Assembly: GCA_025504975.1 (NCBI GenBank)
Contig: JANUWI010000023.1
Span: forward strand, 87,510-151,509
DNA length: 64,000 bases
Direction of reading: 5' to 3'
Source of the DNA: Plenodomus lindquistii
Taxonomy: Eukaryota; Ascomycota; Dothideomycetes; Pleosporales; Leptosphaeriaceae
Both the position numbers and the translations under genes were made by a program. Below, piece after piece: positions 39,701-50,759 of the stretch (its first letter is position 1; every line of letters starts with the position of its first letter). The notes below the pieces were generated by a model that did not search any database, was not told the DNA's origin, and worked only from the letters and a program-made list of their open reading frames with translations.

Positions 39701-42700
39701 AGTAATTTCTATTATATAAATAGTTGCTAGTTATAGTTATAAGCTAGTACCCTAGAGAATTTTTGTAGAAAAAGTAGAGAAAAAGTAGAAATTCTCTAGT
39801 GCTAGCTCTAATTCTCTAGGGCTATACTTCTAATAAGCTTAAAATTACTTATTTATATATAAAAAGTAATTTCTATTATATAAATAGTCGCTAGTTATAG
39901 TTATAAGCTAGTGCCCTAGAGAATTTTTGTAGAAAAAGTAGAAAAAAAGTAGAAATTCTCTAGTGCAAGCTGTAATTCTCTAGAGATATACTTCTAATAA
40001 GCTTAAAATTACTTATTTATATATAAAAAGTAATTTCTGTAATATAAATAGTTGCTAGTTATAGTTATAAGCTAGTGCCCTAGAGAATTTTTGTAGAAAA
40101 AGTAGAAATTCTCTAGTGCTAGCTGTAATTCTCTAGGGCGATACTTCTAATAAGCTTAAAATTACTTATTTATATATAAAAAGTAATTTCTATTATATAA
40201 ATTATGCCTAGTTATAGTTATAAGCTAGTGCCCTAGAGAATTTTTATAGAAAAAGTAGATAAAAAGTAGAAATTCTCTAGTACAAGCTGTAATTCTCTAG
40301 GGCTATACTTCTAATAAGCTTAAAATTACTTATTTATATATAAAAAGTAATTTCTATTATATAAATAGTTGCTAGTTATAGTTATAAGCTAGTGCCCTAG
40401 AGAATTTTTATAAAAAAGTAGAAAAAAAGTAGAAATTCTCTAGTGCTAGCTCTAATTCTCTAGGGCTATACTTCTAATAAGCTTACAATTACTTATTTAT
40501 ATATAAAAAGTAATTTCTATTATATAATTAGTTGCTAGTTATAGTTATAAGCTAGTGCCCTAGAGAATTTTTGTAGAAAAAGTAGAAATTCTCTAGTACT
40601 AGCTCTAATTCTCTAGGGCTATACTTCTAATAAGCTTAAAATTACTTATTTATATATAAAAAGTAATTTCTATTATATAATTAGTCGCTAGTTATAGTTA
40701 TAAGCTAGTGCCCTAGAGAATTTTTGTAGAAAAAAAGTAGAAATTCTCTAGTGCTAGCTCTAATTCTCTAGAGCTATACTTCTAATAAGCTTATAATTAC
40801 TTATTTATATATAAAAAGTAATTTCTATTATATAAATAGTTGCTAGTTATAGTTATAAGCTAGTGCCCTAGAGAATTTTTGTAGAAAAAATAGAAATTCT
40901 CTAGTGCTAGCTCTAATTCTCTAGGGCTATACTTCTAATAAGCTTAAAATTACTTATTTATATATAAAAAGTAATTTCTATTATATAAATAGTCGCTAGT
41001 TATAGTTATAAGCTAGTGCCCTAGAGAATTTTTGTAGAAAAAATAGAAATTCTCTAGTGCTAGCTCTAATTCTCTAGGGCTATACTTCTAATAAGCTTAA
41101 AATTACTTATTTATATATAAAAAGTAATTTCTATTATATAAATAGTGCCTAGTTATAGTTATAAGCTAGTGCTTTAGAGAATTTCTCTAAAAAAGTAGAA
41201 AAAAAGTAGAAATTCTCTAGTGCAAGCTGTAATTCTCTAGGGCTATACTTCTAATAAGCTTAAAATTACTTATTTATATATAAAAAGTAATTTCTATTAT
41301 ATAATTAGTCGCTAGTTATAGTTATAAGCTAGTGCCCTAGAGAATTTTTGTAGAAAAAGTAGAAAAAAAGTAGAAATTCTCTAGTGCTAGCTCTAATTCT
41401 CTAGGGCTATTCTTCTAATAAGCTTAAAATTACTTATTTATATATAAAAAGTAATTTCTATTATATAAATAGTTACTAGTTATAGTTATAAGCTAGTGCT
41501 CTAGAGAATTTTTATAAAAAAAGTAGAGAAAAAGTAGAAATTCTCTAGTGCTAGCTCTAATTCTCTAGGGCTATACTTCTAATAAGCTTAAAATTACTTA
41601 TTTATATATAAAAAGTAATTTCTATTATATAAATAGTCGCTAGTTATAGTTATAAGCTAGTGCCCTAGAGAATTTTTATAGAAAAAGTAGATAAAAAGTA
41701 GAAATTCTCTAGTGCAAGCTGTAATTCTCTAGGGCTATACTTCTAATAAGCTTAAAATTACTTATTTATATATAAAAAGTAATTTCTATTATATAATTAG
41801 TCGCTAGTAATAGTTATAAGCTAGTGCCCTAGAGAATTTTTATAGAAAAAATAGAAACTCTCTAGTGCTAGCTCTAATTCTCTAGGGCTATACTTCTAAT
41901 AAGCTTAAAATTACTTATTTATATATAAAAAGTAATTTCTGTAATATAAATAGTTGCTAGTTATAGTTATAAGCTAGTGCCCTAGAGAATTTTTGTAGAA
42001 AAAGTAGAAATTCTCTAGTGCTAGCTGTAATTCTCTAGGGCGATACTTCTAATAAGCTTAAAATTACTTATTTATATATAAAAAGTAATTTCTATTATAT
42101 AAATTGTGCCTAGTTATAGTTATAAGCTAGTGCCTTAGAGAATTTCTCTAAAAAAGTAGAAAAAAAGTAGAAATTCTCTAGTGCTAGCTGTAATTCTCTA
42201 GGGCTATACTTCTAATTAGCTTAAAATTACTTATTTATAAATAAAAAGTAATTTCTATAATATAAATAGTGCCTAGTTATAGTTATAAGCTACTACCCTA
42301 GAGAAATCTTCTAGAAAAAGTAGATAAAAAGTAGAAATTCTCTAGTGCAAGCTATAATTCTCTAGGGCTATACTTCTAATAAGCTTAAAATTACTTATTT
42401 ATATATAAAAAGTAATTTCTGTAATATAAATAGTTGCTAGTTATAGTTATAAGCTAGTGCCCTAGAGAATTTTTGTAGAAAAAATAGAAATTCTCTAGTA
42501 CTAGCTCTAATTCTCTAGGGCTATACTTCTAATAAGCTTAAAATTACTTATTTATATATAAAAAGTAATTTCTATTATATAAATAGTGCCTAGTTATAGT
42601 TATAAGCTACTACCCTAGAGAATTTTTGTAGAAAAAGTAGATAAAAAGTAGAAATTCTCTAGTATAAGCTGTAATTCTCTAGGGCTATACTTCTAGTTAG

Positions 42701-43091
42701 CTTAAAATTACTTATTTATATATAAAAAGTAATTTCTATTATATAAATAGTTGCTAGTTATAGTTATAAGCTAGTGCCCTAGAGAATTTTTATAGAAAAA
42801 ATAGAAATTCTCTAGTGCTAGCTGTAATTCTCTAGGGCTATACTTCTAATTAGCTTAAAATTACTTATTTATAAATAAAAAGTAATTTCTATAATATAAA
42901 TAGTGCCTAGTTATAGTTATAAGCTACTACCCTAGAGAAATCTTCTAGAAAAAGTAGAAAAAAAGTAGAAATTCTCTAGTGCTAGCTGTAATTCTCTAAG
43001 GCTATACTTCTAATAAGCTTAAAATTACTTATTTATATATAAAAAGTAATTTCTATTATATAATTAGTCGCTAGTTATAGTTATAAGCTAA
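36731..43091. repeat. Subtelomeric satellite, 40 units of 153 or 163/164 bp
   Basis: The block TCTAATAAGCTTA (with a few AATTAGC or AGTTAGC variants) recurs 40 times from 36771 to 43009. Spacings fall into two classes, 153 and 163-164 bp (one exception of 155). The longer class carries an extra AAAAGTAGA-type segment. Each unit contains a 12-bp inverted pair ATTCTCTAGGGC / GCCCTAGAGAAT and a 9-bp stem AAATTACTT / AAGTAATTT. Units 8-11, 14-17 and 21-24 repeat the same variant order at offsets of 961 and 1,136 bp, showing higher-order duplication. There is no coding potential. Confidence 0.95.
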
Positions 43092-43470
43092 TGCCCTAAC
43101 AAGAGAACTAGCTCCTCTAGAGAATTTTTTAAGCCCTAGAGAATTCTAGGGATTTAAGACTTAAAATTACTTATTTAGGCTATTTTTAATATATTTTTAG
43201 TTTTATTAGTCTAGTAGCTAGCCCTAGGCCTAATCTAGCTAGCCCTAATAAGAGAACTAGCTTCTTTAGAGAATTTTTTAAGCCCTAGAGAATTCTAGGG
43301 ATTTAAGACTTAAAATTACTTATTTAGGCTATTTTTAATATATTTTTAGTTTTAGTAGTCTAGTAGCTAGCCCTAGGCCTAATCTAGCTAGCCCTAAAAA
43401 AAAAAAGTAGAAATTCTCTAGTGCTAGCTCTAATTCTCTAGAGCTATACTTCTAATAAGCTTAGAGTTAA
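43092..43470. repeat. Satellite-flanking module, right side, two tandem copies plus a truncated satellite unit
   Basis: Two copies of the about 165-bp module (from about 43092 and 43254) end in AGCTAGCCCTAA. A partial satellite unit follows, breaking off at TAATAAGCTTAGAG (about 43464), exactly where helicase coding sequence starts. The arrangement mirrors the left side. Confidence 0.85.
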
Positions 43471-45024
43471 GTACATTTAGTTCTATTAGAAGATAGCTTT
43501 AGAAGTATTATAGAGAAATTTAAAGATATTTTAAGCTTAGAATTATAATTAGTATTTATTACAGCTACTTTACCCCCTATTTTAGAGGATATACTAGAGG
43601 AGTACTTTTATTTAGATAGAAATTTAGTTATTAAAGAATCTACTAATAGAGAAGATATAGAATATATTACTATTAAAACTATAAAGCCTACTCCTATTAT
43701 AGTTAATATACTTAAAAAAGCAAAAGAAACTAGTAATAAAGAAGATAAATATATTATTTTTACTAATTATAAAGAAAAAGCTATTAGAATTAATAAAGAA
43801 TTAAATATTCCTTATTATTTTAGTGTTATAGAAGAAGATAAAAAAATTAAAAATAGTAAAATTTTAGCTAGCTTTTTAGATTCTACTAGTAATACTAAAG
43901 TTATAATAGCTACTATAGCTTTAATAGTAGGTATAGATTATAGTAATATTAAAATAGTATTTTTTCTACCTACTTTAAATTCTTTTATTAATACTATACA
44001 AGGGATAGGTAGAATTAGAAATAAAGAAAAAGCTTATTTTTTTTATAATCCTAGTTTAGAATTACCTAGTATAAATAGAGCTTTATTAAAAGAAACTAAA
44101 GAAACTATTAATTTAGAAGAATTTAAAAAGGTAGATAAATATAAAGCTATAGAGTTTTTATTAGAAAAAATTTGTTTAAGAAAAAGATTAGTTTTATATC
44201 TAGATAATATATTAATAGAAGATTATAAAGAACCTAATAAACTATATTCTTTATATAATTTTAGAAATAAATCTTTAAATAAAACTAGTAGTAATATAAA
44301 AGAAATAGAAATAAAAGAGATAGAGTATAAAGAATTAATACTAAAGAATTTAAATATAGTAAATAATAGCTTTTGTATTAATTGCTTACTAAGAAAAAAA
44401 TATTCTACTATATTTAAACACTCTTTTAAAAAATGCTTTAATACTAAAGATTATAAAAAAAATAAAATTAAATCTATAGCTAGTATAATTAGAAATACAC
44501 CTAATAAAATAACTAATACCCTAGGCTTATTACCTAATAATATAGTATGCTTTAAATGCTTATTACCTTTTAAATTATGTAAAAAAAAAGAAGATAAAAG
44601 TTGTTATTATAAAGATAATATACTAGAGTTTATTATTTTAATACAAGAGATAATTACTAAAGATTTTTATAAAAATATTAGAGAAGATAATATAGAACTA
44701 GAGAATATATATAAAGAATATAGTAGTAGTAATAATATATTAGATAATCCTTTAGATTATATAGTAGAAATTGTAATTAAAGAAACTATTCTAGTTACTA
44801 ATATATTTAATATATTAAAAGTACATAAAATTCTTAGAAACTTTAACTTTAATAAACTACAAAGTTTACTAGAAAGTAATATTAGAGAAGAAAATAGTAG
44901 TAGTACTAGTAGTAAAGATATAATTCTAAATAGAGATAAAACTAAAAAAAGTATAAAAGAGTTTTTTTCTTCTCCTTTTACTAGTTCTAGTACTTTTAAT
45001 ACTAAAGAAGATAATTATTATTAA
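43471..45024 (+). pseudogene. Second copy of the helicase C-terminal third (5' truncated)
   Basis: From 43471 to 44751 this copy is colinear with 35283-36563 (both 1,281 nt, no indel) and then continues about 90 codons further to a natural stop at 45022-45024. It starts at the DExH region (VHLVLLEDS). One nonsense codon lies at 43546-43548 (CAA-to-TAA). The following 491 codons are open and include ITATLPP, ATIALIVGIDY, QGIGRIRN, the zinc-ligand-like FCINC and VCFKC, and a Ser-rich tail. The codons mutated to stop in copy 1 at 35463, 35811 and 36456 read GAA, CAA and CAA here. It lacks the Walker A half, so it cannot be a helicase alone. It supplies the C-terminus missing from copy 1. Confidence 0.8.
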
Positions 45025-45767
45025 AACTTTTTATTTTAAGAAAATTAGGCTTTTTTATATAAGTTATTAATAACTTAGTACTATTATATAGCTTATTTAT
45101 TAGTTATAATTTTAATCTATTATTTTTATTAACTACTTTTTTTATTTTTTTCTATTTAGTTATATACTTTTATAACTTTAAATTATACAAATATATATAA
45201 TATCTTTTTAGATAACTTTCTATTTTAAAACTTACTTCTAGTTATATATATTTTCTTGTACTATAAATAGAATAATTATAAAAAATAGAGAATATTTAAT
45301 AGTACTATTATCTATCTATTTTTACTATATAATAGAATTATAATTATTTACTTTAATAGAAATAAAATATTTTAAGATATAAACTATAGTAAAGTATATA
45401 GGTAAACAAGTTTCTATAGTATAATCTTTTATTTAATTTAGTACTAGCTTTAGTTAAGTAAAGTATTACTATAGAAATAGTTTTATCTACTAATTACTAT
45501 ATTAATAGCAATTTCTACAATTTATCTAGTAGCTAGTTATAGTAAAAGCTAGTAAGTAAAAGAATATTTTAAAAAGAAAAATTAGAAAAAGTATATATTC
45601 TCTAGTAGTAGATATTACTTTTTTTATAAACTTATTTCTATATATTAATCTATTTTAAATATAACTTCTACTATATAAATAGTAGCTAATTATAGTTAAA
45701 TACTATTACTTTAATTAGTATTTTAAAAAATATATAAGTTTTTAATACTAGCTTTAATTTAATATAG
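45025..45767. repeat. Degenerate satellite-like AT-rich DNA
   Basis: Blocks such as CTACTATATAAATAGTAGC followed by TAATTATAGTTA, and TATTCTCTAGTAGTAG, are decayed forms of the satellite unit (CTATTATATAAATAGTTGC, TAGTTATAGTTA, AATTCTCTAGTGCTAG). The same kind of sequence resumes right of the chromovirus, which therefore split it. Confidence 0.6.
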
Positions 45768-45979
45768 CGTGAGGGCTCGAACACGGTGATGTGGGTTGAC
45801 AGTCGTATTTTACCCCAGAGGTGAGATATTGCGTGGGGAGCTAGTCTCCCACACGCGAGAGCAGGAATATGGTGTTCCTGCTGACTAAGGTGCGCTGGCT
45901 AGATGGGGGCTAGCGCGGGTGAGGCGGGGTAGGCGCCGAACCTCCGACTCTGCAGAGGGCGTGGGTTCGAACCATGACA
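45768..45979 (-). repeat. 3' LTR of the chromovirus
   Basis: 212 bp, plus-strand ends CGTGAGGGCT and ACCATGACA. Right next to it (45980-45992) the complement of a G8 tract forms the polypurine tract that primes plus-strand synthesis. The LTR contains the palindrome GGTTCGAACC near its inner end. Confidence 0.9.
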
Positions 45980-46611
45980 CTACCCCCCCCTGCAAAAAGA
46001 GCAAGTTCCAACGCTCGAACATTAAGTACAGTGGCTGCTGCGTTTCGCGAAAGCTACGCGCAGACTTACAACAACGACAAGTAAACAACGCTCCGTATCT
46101 CGTGATACTTCATATCCCTGGCCGTCGCCCTGTTGCGATTCCATGTAATGTCTCCTTCCAGCCGTCTTCGTGTGTGTCCGTGATGGCGGTGTCGTGGCTC
46201 CCGATGGAGGCTTCCGGAGGAGGAGTTGTAGTTAGTGGGAGGGCCCTAAGCGCAGTAAGTTAATCCCTTCAATAGTTAGCAGGGCTTGACTTAGTGAGTC
46301 GCAGTCATCGTTGTTGCCGACAGGCGCGCAGTACCGTCCCGGCCCTTCAGTCTGCCACGAGTCCCCGAAGGCACAACTCGTGGCTTTCCTTATGGCCGGC
46401 GCAACGGTACCCCCTTTGGTTGCCCGATGATGCTTCTCGCAAGTTTCGCCCCTAAGTCCGAAGGCGAGGGCTAGTTATACTCAGGGTAAGTCGCCTACTA
46501 CGTCAGATAGGTATAGGCCGGCTTTGACTTTGTTGCACGGCTTGCCATGTAACGGTTCGCAACTGGATCCCGGAGCATAAGTCGCGCTGCTACTCCAAAC
46601 TTAGTGCCTTC
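45980..46611 (-). other. Chromovirus 3' untranslated region with polypurine tract
   Basis: This lies between the pol stop and the 3' LTR. The polypurine tract is adjacent to the LTR. The remaining about 600 bp have normal GC and no convincing open frame. Confidence 0.75.
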
Positions 46612-49600
46612 TTATGTCGTGAATAACTTGTGTGCTGTGGGCTTAGTAGGGTGCTGGGCGTGGTATGCTTTCACGAGCTCAGCTGACTCGATCAGGTTCA
46701 TGTAAGGTTCCCATGAGGGGTTGTCATCGCCGAGGGGGTAGTCTGCCCATTGTACTCGGTACTGCAGAAGACCTTTCTTATTGCCGCGTGGGTCCTTCTC
46801 TCGTTTGTTGATTCGGCAATCCAAGATGGCCTCGACGGCGTAGTCCATGTCGTCTTCAACTTCGGGGTCGAACTCCGCTGGGACCTCTTCGTCGCGCGTC
46901 TGCCCGGGCAATGGCTGGTCGTCACACAGGTGTAACAACCATGGATGGAACACGTTGTGGACTCGGTTCATCGTGGGCGGTAGGTCCAATTGGTAAGCCA
47001 TGTTGTTGATGACGCGGGTGATAGTGAATGGGCCACGATTCTTGTAGTCTAACGATGGGCATGGCCTGCGGGTGCGCAGGTTGCGGGTGTTGAGCATAAC
47101 CTGGTCGCCTATTTTGAACTCCGGCGATGGTAGCCTAGCATCATTGGCATACTCGGCTTGCTTCGCTTGCGCCCATTCAAGAGACCGTCGAAGCTCTTGT
47201 CGGAGTGCAGTCAGTCTTTCGGCGAAAGCGTCGGCGTTGAGTTGATCGCGACGGGTCGGGGCGTTCGCCGTGGACACTGGCAGCGGGGGCTGCAGACCGT
47301 TGCGGGGGAGGTAGCCCTTGGTGGCTTCAAACGGTGAGATACCGGTGCTAGAGCTAGTGCTTGAGTTTGCTTCAAATTCGGCCATAGGTAAGAACTGAGC
47401 CCAGTTGTCCTGGTCATAGTTGACGTATGCTCTGAGGAACGCTTTGAGGTAGGCGTTCACGATTTCAGTTTGTCCGTCCGTTTCAGGATGATGGGCTGTT
47501 GAAAACTTCGGGTGGGTGCCCAATCGTTGGCATAACCGCCGCCAGAAATGCGACACGAACTGAGATCCGCGGTCGGACACAATTTCTTCAGGATATCCCT
47601 CTTCTCGCCACACGTACTCTACGAACGCCTGAACCAAGGCATCCACGGTGAGGTTGGCCATGGGAATAAACTTTTTCTTCTTGGATAGGCGGTCCACTAT
47701 GACGAGGATGTTGGTGAACGTTTGGCCGTTGTACGTGGATGGTGGTAGGTGGGTAATGAAGTCCATTGATATGCAAGACCAGTACCGCTGTGGGATTGGG
47801 AGGGAGTGTAGGAGGCCGTGCTTGCCTTCACGATATGGCTTGCTTCTCTTGCAAAGGAGACAGTTGCGCACGTATTGGGCTACGTCGGAGGTCATACGTG
47901 GCCAGTAGTACCAGCGTGATACCTTTGAGTACAACTCATGTTTGCCGCTGTGGCCTCCACACGTGGACCGGTGCGCGAGTTCGAGGACTTGTGTTCGCAA
48001 TTGTCCGGCGGGCACGTAGAGCTTGTTATTCACATATAACAAGTCGTCGTGGATAGTGCAGTTGCCAAGCTCAATTCGCAGACGTTCCGGCCCAGCGATT
48101 AGCCTGTGGGGGATTCGTCGGTCGCCGTCCTGCTTGGCTTTGATAATGTCTTGCAGGACTAGGTCGTCCTTGTATCCTGCTTTGATAGCTGCGATAAGGT
48201 TGACTTGGGTGTTGCGCGTGGCGTCTATGTCCGTTGTTTGCAGAGGTTCTTCTGACATTTGATACATTATCTGGGCCAAGTGTACGGCGTCATGTCGATA
48301 GGACTTGTCCCTCTCATTCGCCAAGTGGATGGCGTGGCGGGTGCTGTCAGGCAGGGCGAAGCTTAGTGATGCGATTCGTAGCTCTGGATCCACATTGCTT
48401 GGCTTTAGCACTGTTTGTACTTGGTGTTGGCGACGTTCGTCGTTAACCGTTTCGGGTAGATCTCCCGGGCGGCGAGTGAGGGCATCAGGTTTGGTACCTT
48501 GTTTGCCTGGTCGGTAGGTGATCTGGAAGTTAAACTCTGAGAGGAATTCTGCCCATCGTGCTTGCCTCCGATTTAGCCTCTTGGTCTGCATGAACCACTG
48601 AAGGGCCTGGTGATCAGAGAGGACTTTGATGGGATCATTGGTTCCTGAGAGTTCAAACCTCCATTCCTCGAAGGCTTTCACGATGGCCAGCAGTTCCTTG
48701 TCATAAATCTCATAGTTGCATTCTGCCGGTGTCATTTTGTGTGACAGGAAGGCCACGGGACGAAGTACGCCGTTGGCATCTTTCTGCGACATGACAGCCG
48801 CAGTGACGAAGTCGGACGAGTCGGTTTCCAACCAGGTTTCGAGGTCTGGGTCAAAGTGTGTGAGGACTCCTGCAGTGCGGAACGCGTCTTTGAGTCGCTC
48901 GAAAGCTTTGACTGCTGCCCCCCCAGATTCCAAAGGGAATTGATGACGTTGGTCATTGCCATCTCCGTCCTTCCTGGTGAGGGCGGTGAGGGCTTTGGCA
49001 ATGTGTGAGAAGCCCTTAATGAATCTCCTGTAAAAGTTGGCGAAGCCGAGGAAGGCTTGTACATCTTTCACGTTGCGCGGGGTTTGCCAGTCCAGGACTG
49101 TCTGAACTTTCCTCGGATCCATTTCAATGCCGTCAGTCGTGAGGATGAGGCCAAGATACCTGACGCGTTTGGTCTTAAATTGGCACTTGGTAGGGTCTAG
49201 AAACATGCCTGCCCCTCGTAGCTTGCGGAGGACCTTGAGAACGTGTTCTTGATGTGCATTTTCATCGTCCTTGCAGGTGTAGATGAGAACATCATCTAGA
49301 TATGCGGTGCAGAAGTCGTCCAAGTACTCCCGAAGCGTTTCGTTGATAAACGTTTGGAAGGTGCCCGGGGCATTGCACATGCCGAATGGCATCACTAGGT
49401 ACTCGTACAGACCGTATCTCGTGAGGAAAGCGCTTTTCTCTTCGTGCCCAGGTTTGATGCGGACGGTGTTGAATGCAGCCACAACGTCGACAATACTCAT
49501 CCACCGTACCTTCGCCATACGACCAAGGGTCTCCTTGATGGCTGGGGGAGCGTTCCTGTTCTTCTTGGTGATGTTGTTCAAGGCCCTGTAGTCCACACAG

Positions 49601-50715
49601 ATTCGCAGTCCGCCACCTGGCTTCTTGACTACGAGGACAGGAGCTGCGTATGGCGACGTACTGGGTCGAATGAAGCCTCTGCCAATCATGTCGTCAATGT
49701 AGGCCTTCACCGCTTCTGTCTCAGTGCGGGTGAGGCCGTATATGTGTGGCTTGGAGACTTCACCCGGTGTTGTCTCGATGGCGTGGTCGACTCCCGGTCG
49801 GTGTGGCGGGAGCTCACCGGCCAGCTTGGGGTTGAAAATGCCGGGCACGGCTTTGTATACCCAGTCCGGCACCATCTCGCGGATTTCTTCTTCTGTCAAC
49901 GGCGGACGCTCCAGCTTTGACATGTATTGCTCGAAGTCGTCTTGGGTGACGGCCGCGCAGTGGGCCTGTTGGCGGAACACTTCGAACGGTCGTTTGGATG
50001 GGTCGGGTGGTCGTTTCAGCTTGTCCCACTCGTGAGGCTCGATCCACACCGCGTCGCTTGGTTGCTTGACGCACGACAGGTAGGCCACATGTGCACTGAT
50101 CATAGACACTTGCCCAACTGCCGTGAGCAGTCTTGTCTCGCTGTCTGGCGGACTGTGATCATCGTAGACGGTGTCTGGCGTGCTTCGTTGGAGACACCTG
50201 GCTATGCAGTGGTTGGAGCCGAAATGAAGGGAGCGTCTCTTTCCAAACCCTAGAGTAGGCTGATGTTCGTCGAACCATGTCATGCCTAGGATGATAGAAT
50301 AACCTCCCAGTGGTGTCAGGTAACAGAGCACGTCGCTGATGTGGTCACCATGTTTGATTCGCACATTTGCAGCTTCAGTGATTGTGTCGGCTACTTCGCC
50401 ATCGGCTAGACGTAGGGTGAAGGGCGTGGACAGCTTCATAATCGGGAAGCGGCTTTTGTGAGCCCAGTCTGTGTCACTGAAGCAAGTGCTGGCACCGGTG
50501 TCCGCCAAGGTGGGGGCTTTCTTCCACCCAGCGTCGGTCTTGACATGAGAGTCGAATCGTAATTGTCGTGTTGGGTCTAGTTTTCCTTTGTCATAGTCTT
50601 GAAGGGCCGCTGCGGACAGATAGTGAGCCTCTAGAGCAGGCGGTCCTGGGGCGATCGTCATTGCGGCAGCGTGGAGTCGTTTATGATGAGCGACGACTCG
50701 GCGAGTTGCTTTCAA
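46612..50715 (-). CDS. pol: Chromovirus Pol polyprotein (protease-RT-RNase H-integrase-chromodomain)
   Basis: 1,367 uninterrupted codons from a TTG at 50715; the frame is open upstream to 50853. Domains in order: aspartic protease with DTGAST near residue 71; reverse transcriptase with VMPFGMCNAPGTFQ and YLDDVLIY near residue 470; RNase H (ETDSSDF near 630, YDKELLAIV); integrase zinc finger (H..H..CLLC near 930-970) and DDE core (MDFITHLP, IVSDRGSQF, HHPETDGQTE); C-terminal chromodomain (YAVEAILDCR, YRVQWADYP, PSWEP) near residues 1280-1345. The chromodomain places it in the chromovirus branch, where it is thought to guide integration to marked chromatin. It is in the -1 frame relative to gag with a 94-nt overlap, so a Gag-Pol fusion by frameshifting is expected. 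No damage was seen. Confidence 0.95.
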   Translation of the reverse strand: MKATRRVVAHHKRLHAAAMTIAPGPPALEAHYLSAAALQDYDKGKLDPTRQLRFDSHVKTDAGWKKAPTLADTGASTCFSDTDWAHKSRFPIMKLSTPFTLRLADGEVADTITEAANVRIKHGDHISDVLCYLTPLGGYSIILGMTWFDEHQPTLGFGKRRSLHFGSNHCIARCLQRSTPDTVYDDHSPPDSETRLLTAVGQVSMISAHVAYLSCVKQPSDAVWIEPHEWDKLKRPPDPSKRPFEVFRQQAHCAAVTQDDFEQYMSKLERPPLTEEEIREMVPDWVYKAVPGIFNPKLAGELPPHRPGVDHAIETTPGEVSKPHIYGLTRTETEAVKAYIDDMIGRGFIRPSTSPYAAPVLVVKKPGGGLRICVDYRALNNITKKNRNAPPAIKETLGRMAKVRWMSIVDVVAAFNTVRIKPGHEEKSAFLTRYGLYEYLVMPFGMCNAPGTFQTFINETLREYLDDFCTAYLDDVLIYTCKDDENAHQEHVLKVLRKLRGAGMFLDPTKCQFKTKRVRYLGLILTTDGIEMDPRKVQTVLDWQTPRNVKDVQAFLGFANFYRRFIKGFSHIAKALTALTRKDGDGNDQRHQFPLESGGAAVKAFERLKDAFRTAGVLTHFDPDLETWLETDSSDFVTAAVMSQKDANGVLRPVAFLSHKMTPAECNYEIYDKELLAIVKAFEEWRFELSGTNDPIKVLSDHQALQWFMQTKRLNRRQARWAEFLSEFNFQITYRPGKQGTKPDALTRRPGDLPETVNDERRQHQVQTVLKPSNVDPELRIASLSFALPDSTRHAIHLANERDKSYRHDAVHLAQIMYQMSEEPLQTTDIDATRNTQVNLIAAIKAGYKDDLVLQDIIKAKQDGDRRIPHRLIAGPERLRIELGNCTIHDDLLYVNNKLYVPAGQLRTQVLELAHRSTCGGHSGKHELYSKVSRWYYWPRMTSDVAQYVRNCLLCKRSKPYREGKHGLLHSLPIPQRYWSCISMDFITHLPPSTYNGQTFTNILVIVDRLSKKKKFIPMANLTVDALVQAFVEYVWREEGYPEEIVSDRGSQFVSHFWRRLCQRLGTHPKFSTAHHPETDGQTEIVNAYLKAFLRAYVNYDQDNWAQFLPMAEFEANSSTSSSTGISPFEATKGYLPRNGLQPPLPVSTANAPTRRDQLNADAFAERLTALRQELRRSLEWAQAKQAEYANDARLPSPEFKIGDQVMLNTRNLRTRRPCPSLDYKNRGPFTITRVINNMAYQLDLPPTMNRVHNVFHPWLLHLCDDQPLPGQTRDEEVPAEFDPEVEDDMDYAVEAILDCRINKREKDPRGNKKGLLQYRVQWADYPLGDDNPSWEPYMNLIESAELVKAYHAQHPTKPTAHKLFTT

Positions 50716-50759
50716 TGATGTACGCCATTCGTGCTCCTGGTCGCGATTTTGGACAGGAG

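Larger units (their letters stand above)
7546..45767. other. AT-rich, RIP-saturated domain
   Basis: About 38 kb of very AT-rich DNA. By eye, CpA and TpG are almost absent while CpT and CpG (CTAG, CGCG runs) persist, which is the footprint of CpA-to-TpA repeat-induced point mutation on both strands. Recognisable content is transposon relics, a satellite and a small set of still-open genes, each listed separately. A second, shorter AT-rich block (53660-55051) continues it beyond the chromovirus insertion. Confidence 0.9.

Noticed and set aside
36731..43091. CRISPR-like regular array
   Set aside because: The whole 153-164 bp unit is conserved with no unique spacers, and the context is a fungal subtelomere. 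It is a satellite.
7546..45767. Centromere
   Set aside because: AT-rich and repeat-rich, but directly subtelomeric, with telomere-linked helicase sequence and satellites next to telomere tracts. RIP explains the composition.
45900..45979. Functional tRNA gene in the LTR
   Set aside because: Only the T-loop and variable-arm-like part is recognisable; no acceptor stem or anticodon arm could be folded.
45919..46263. Plus-strand open frame of 114 codons across the chromovirus LTR
   Set aside because: It spans LTR and 3' UTR, has no family features, and opposes the element's coding strand.
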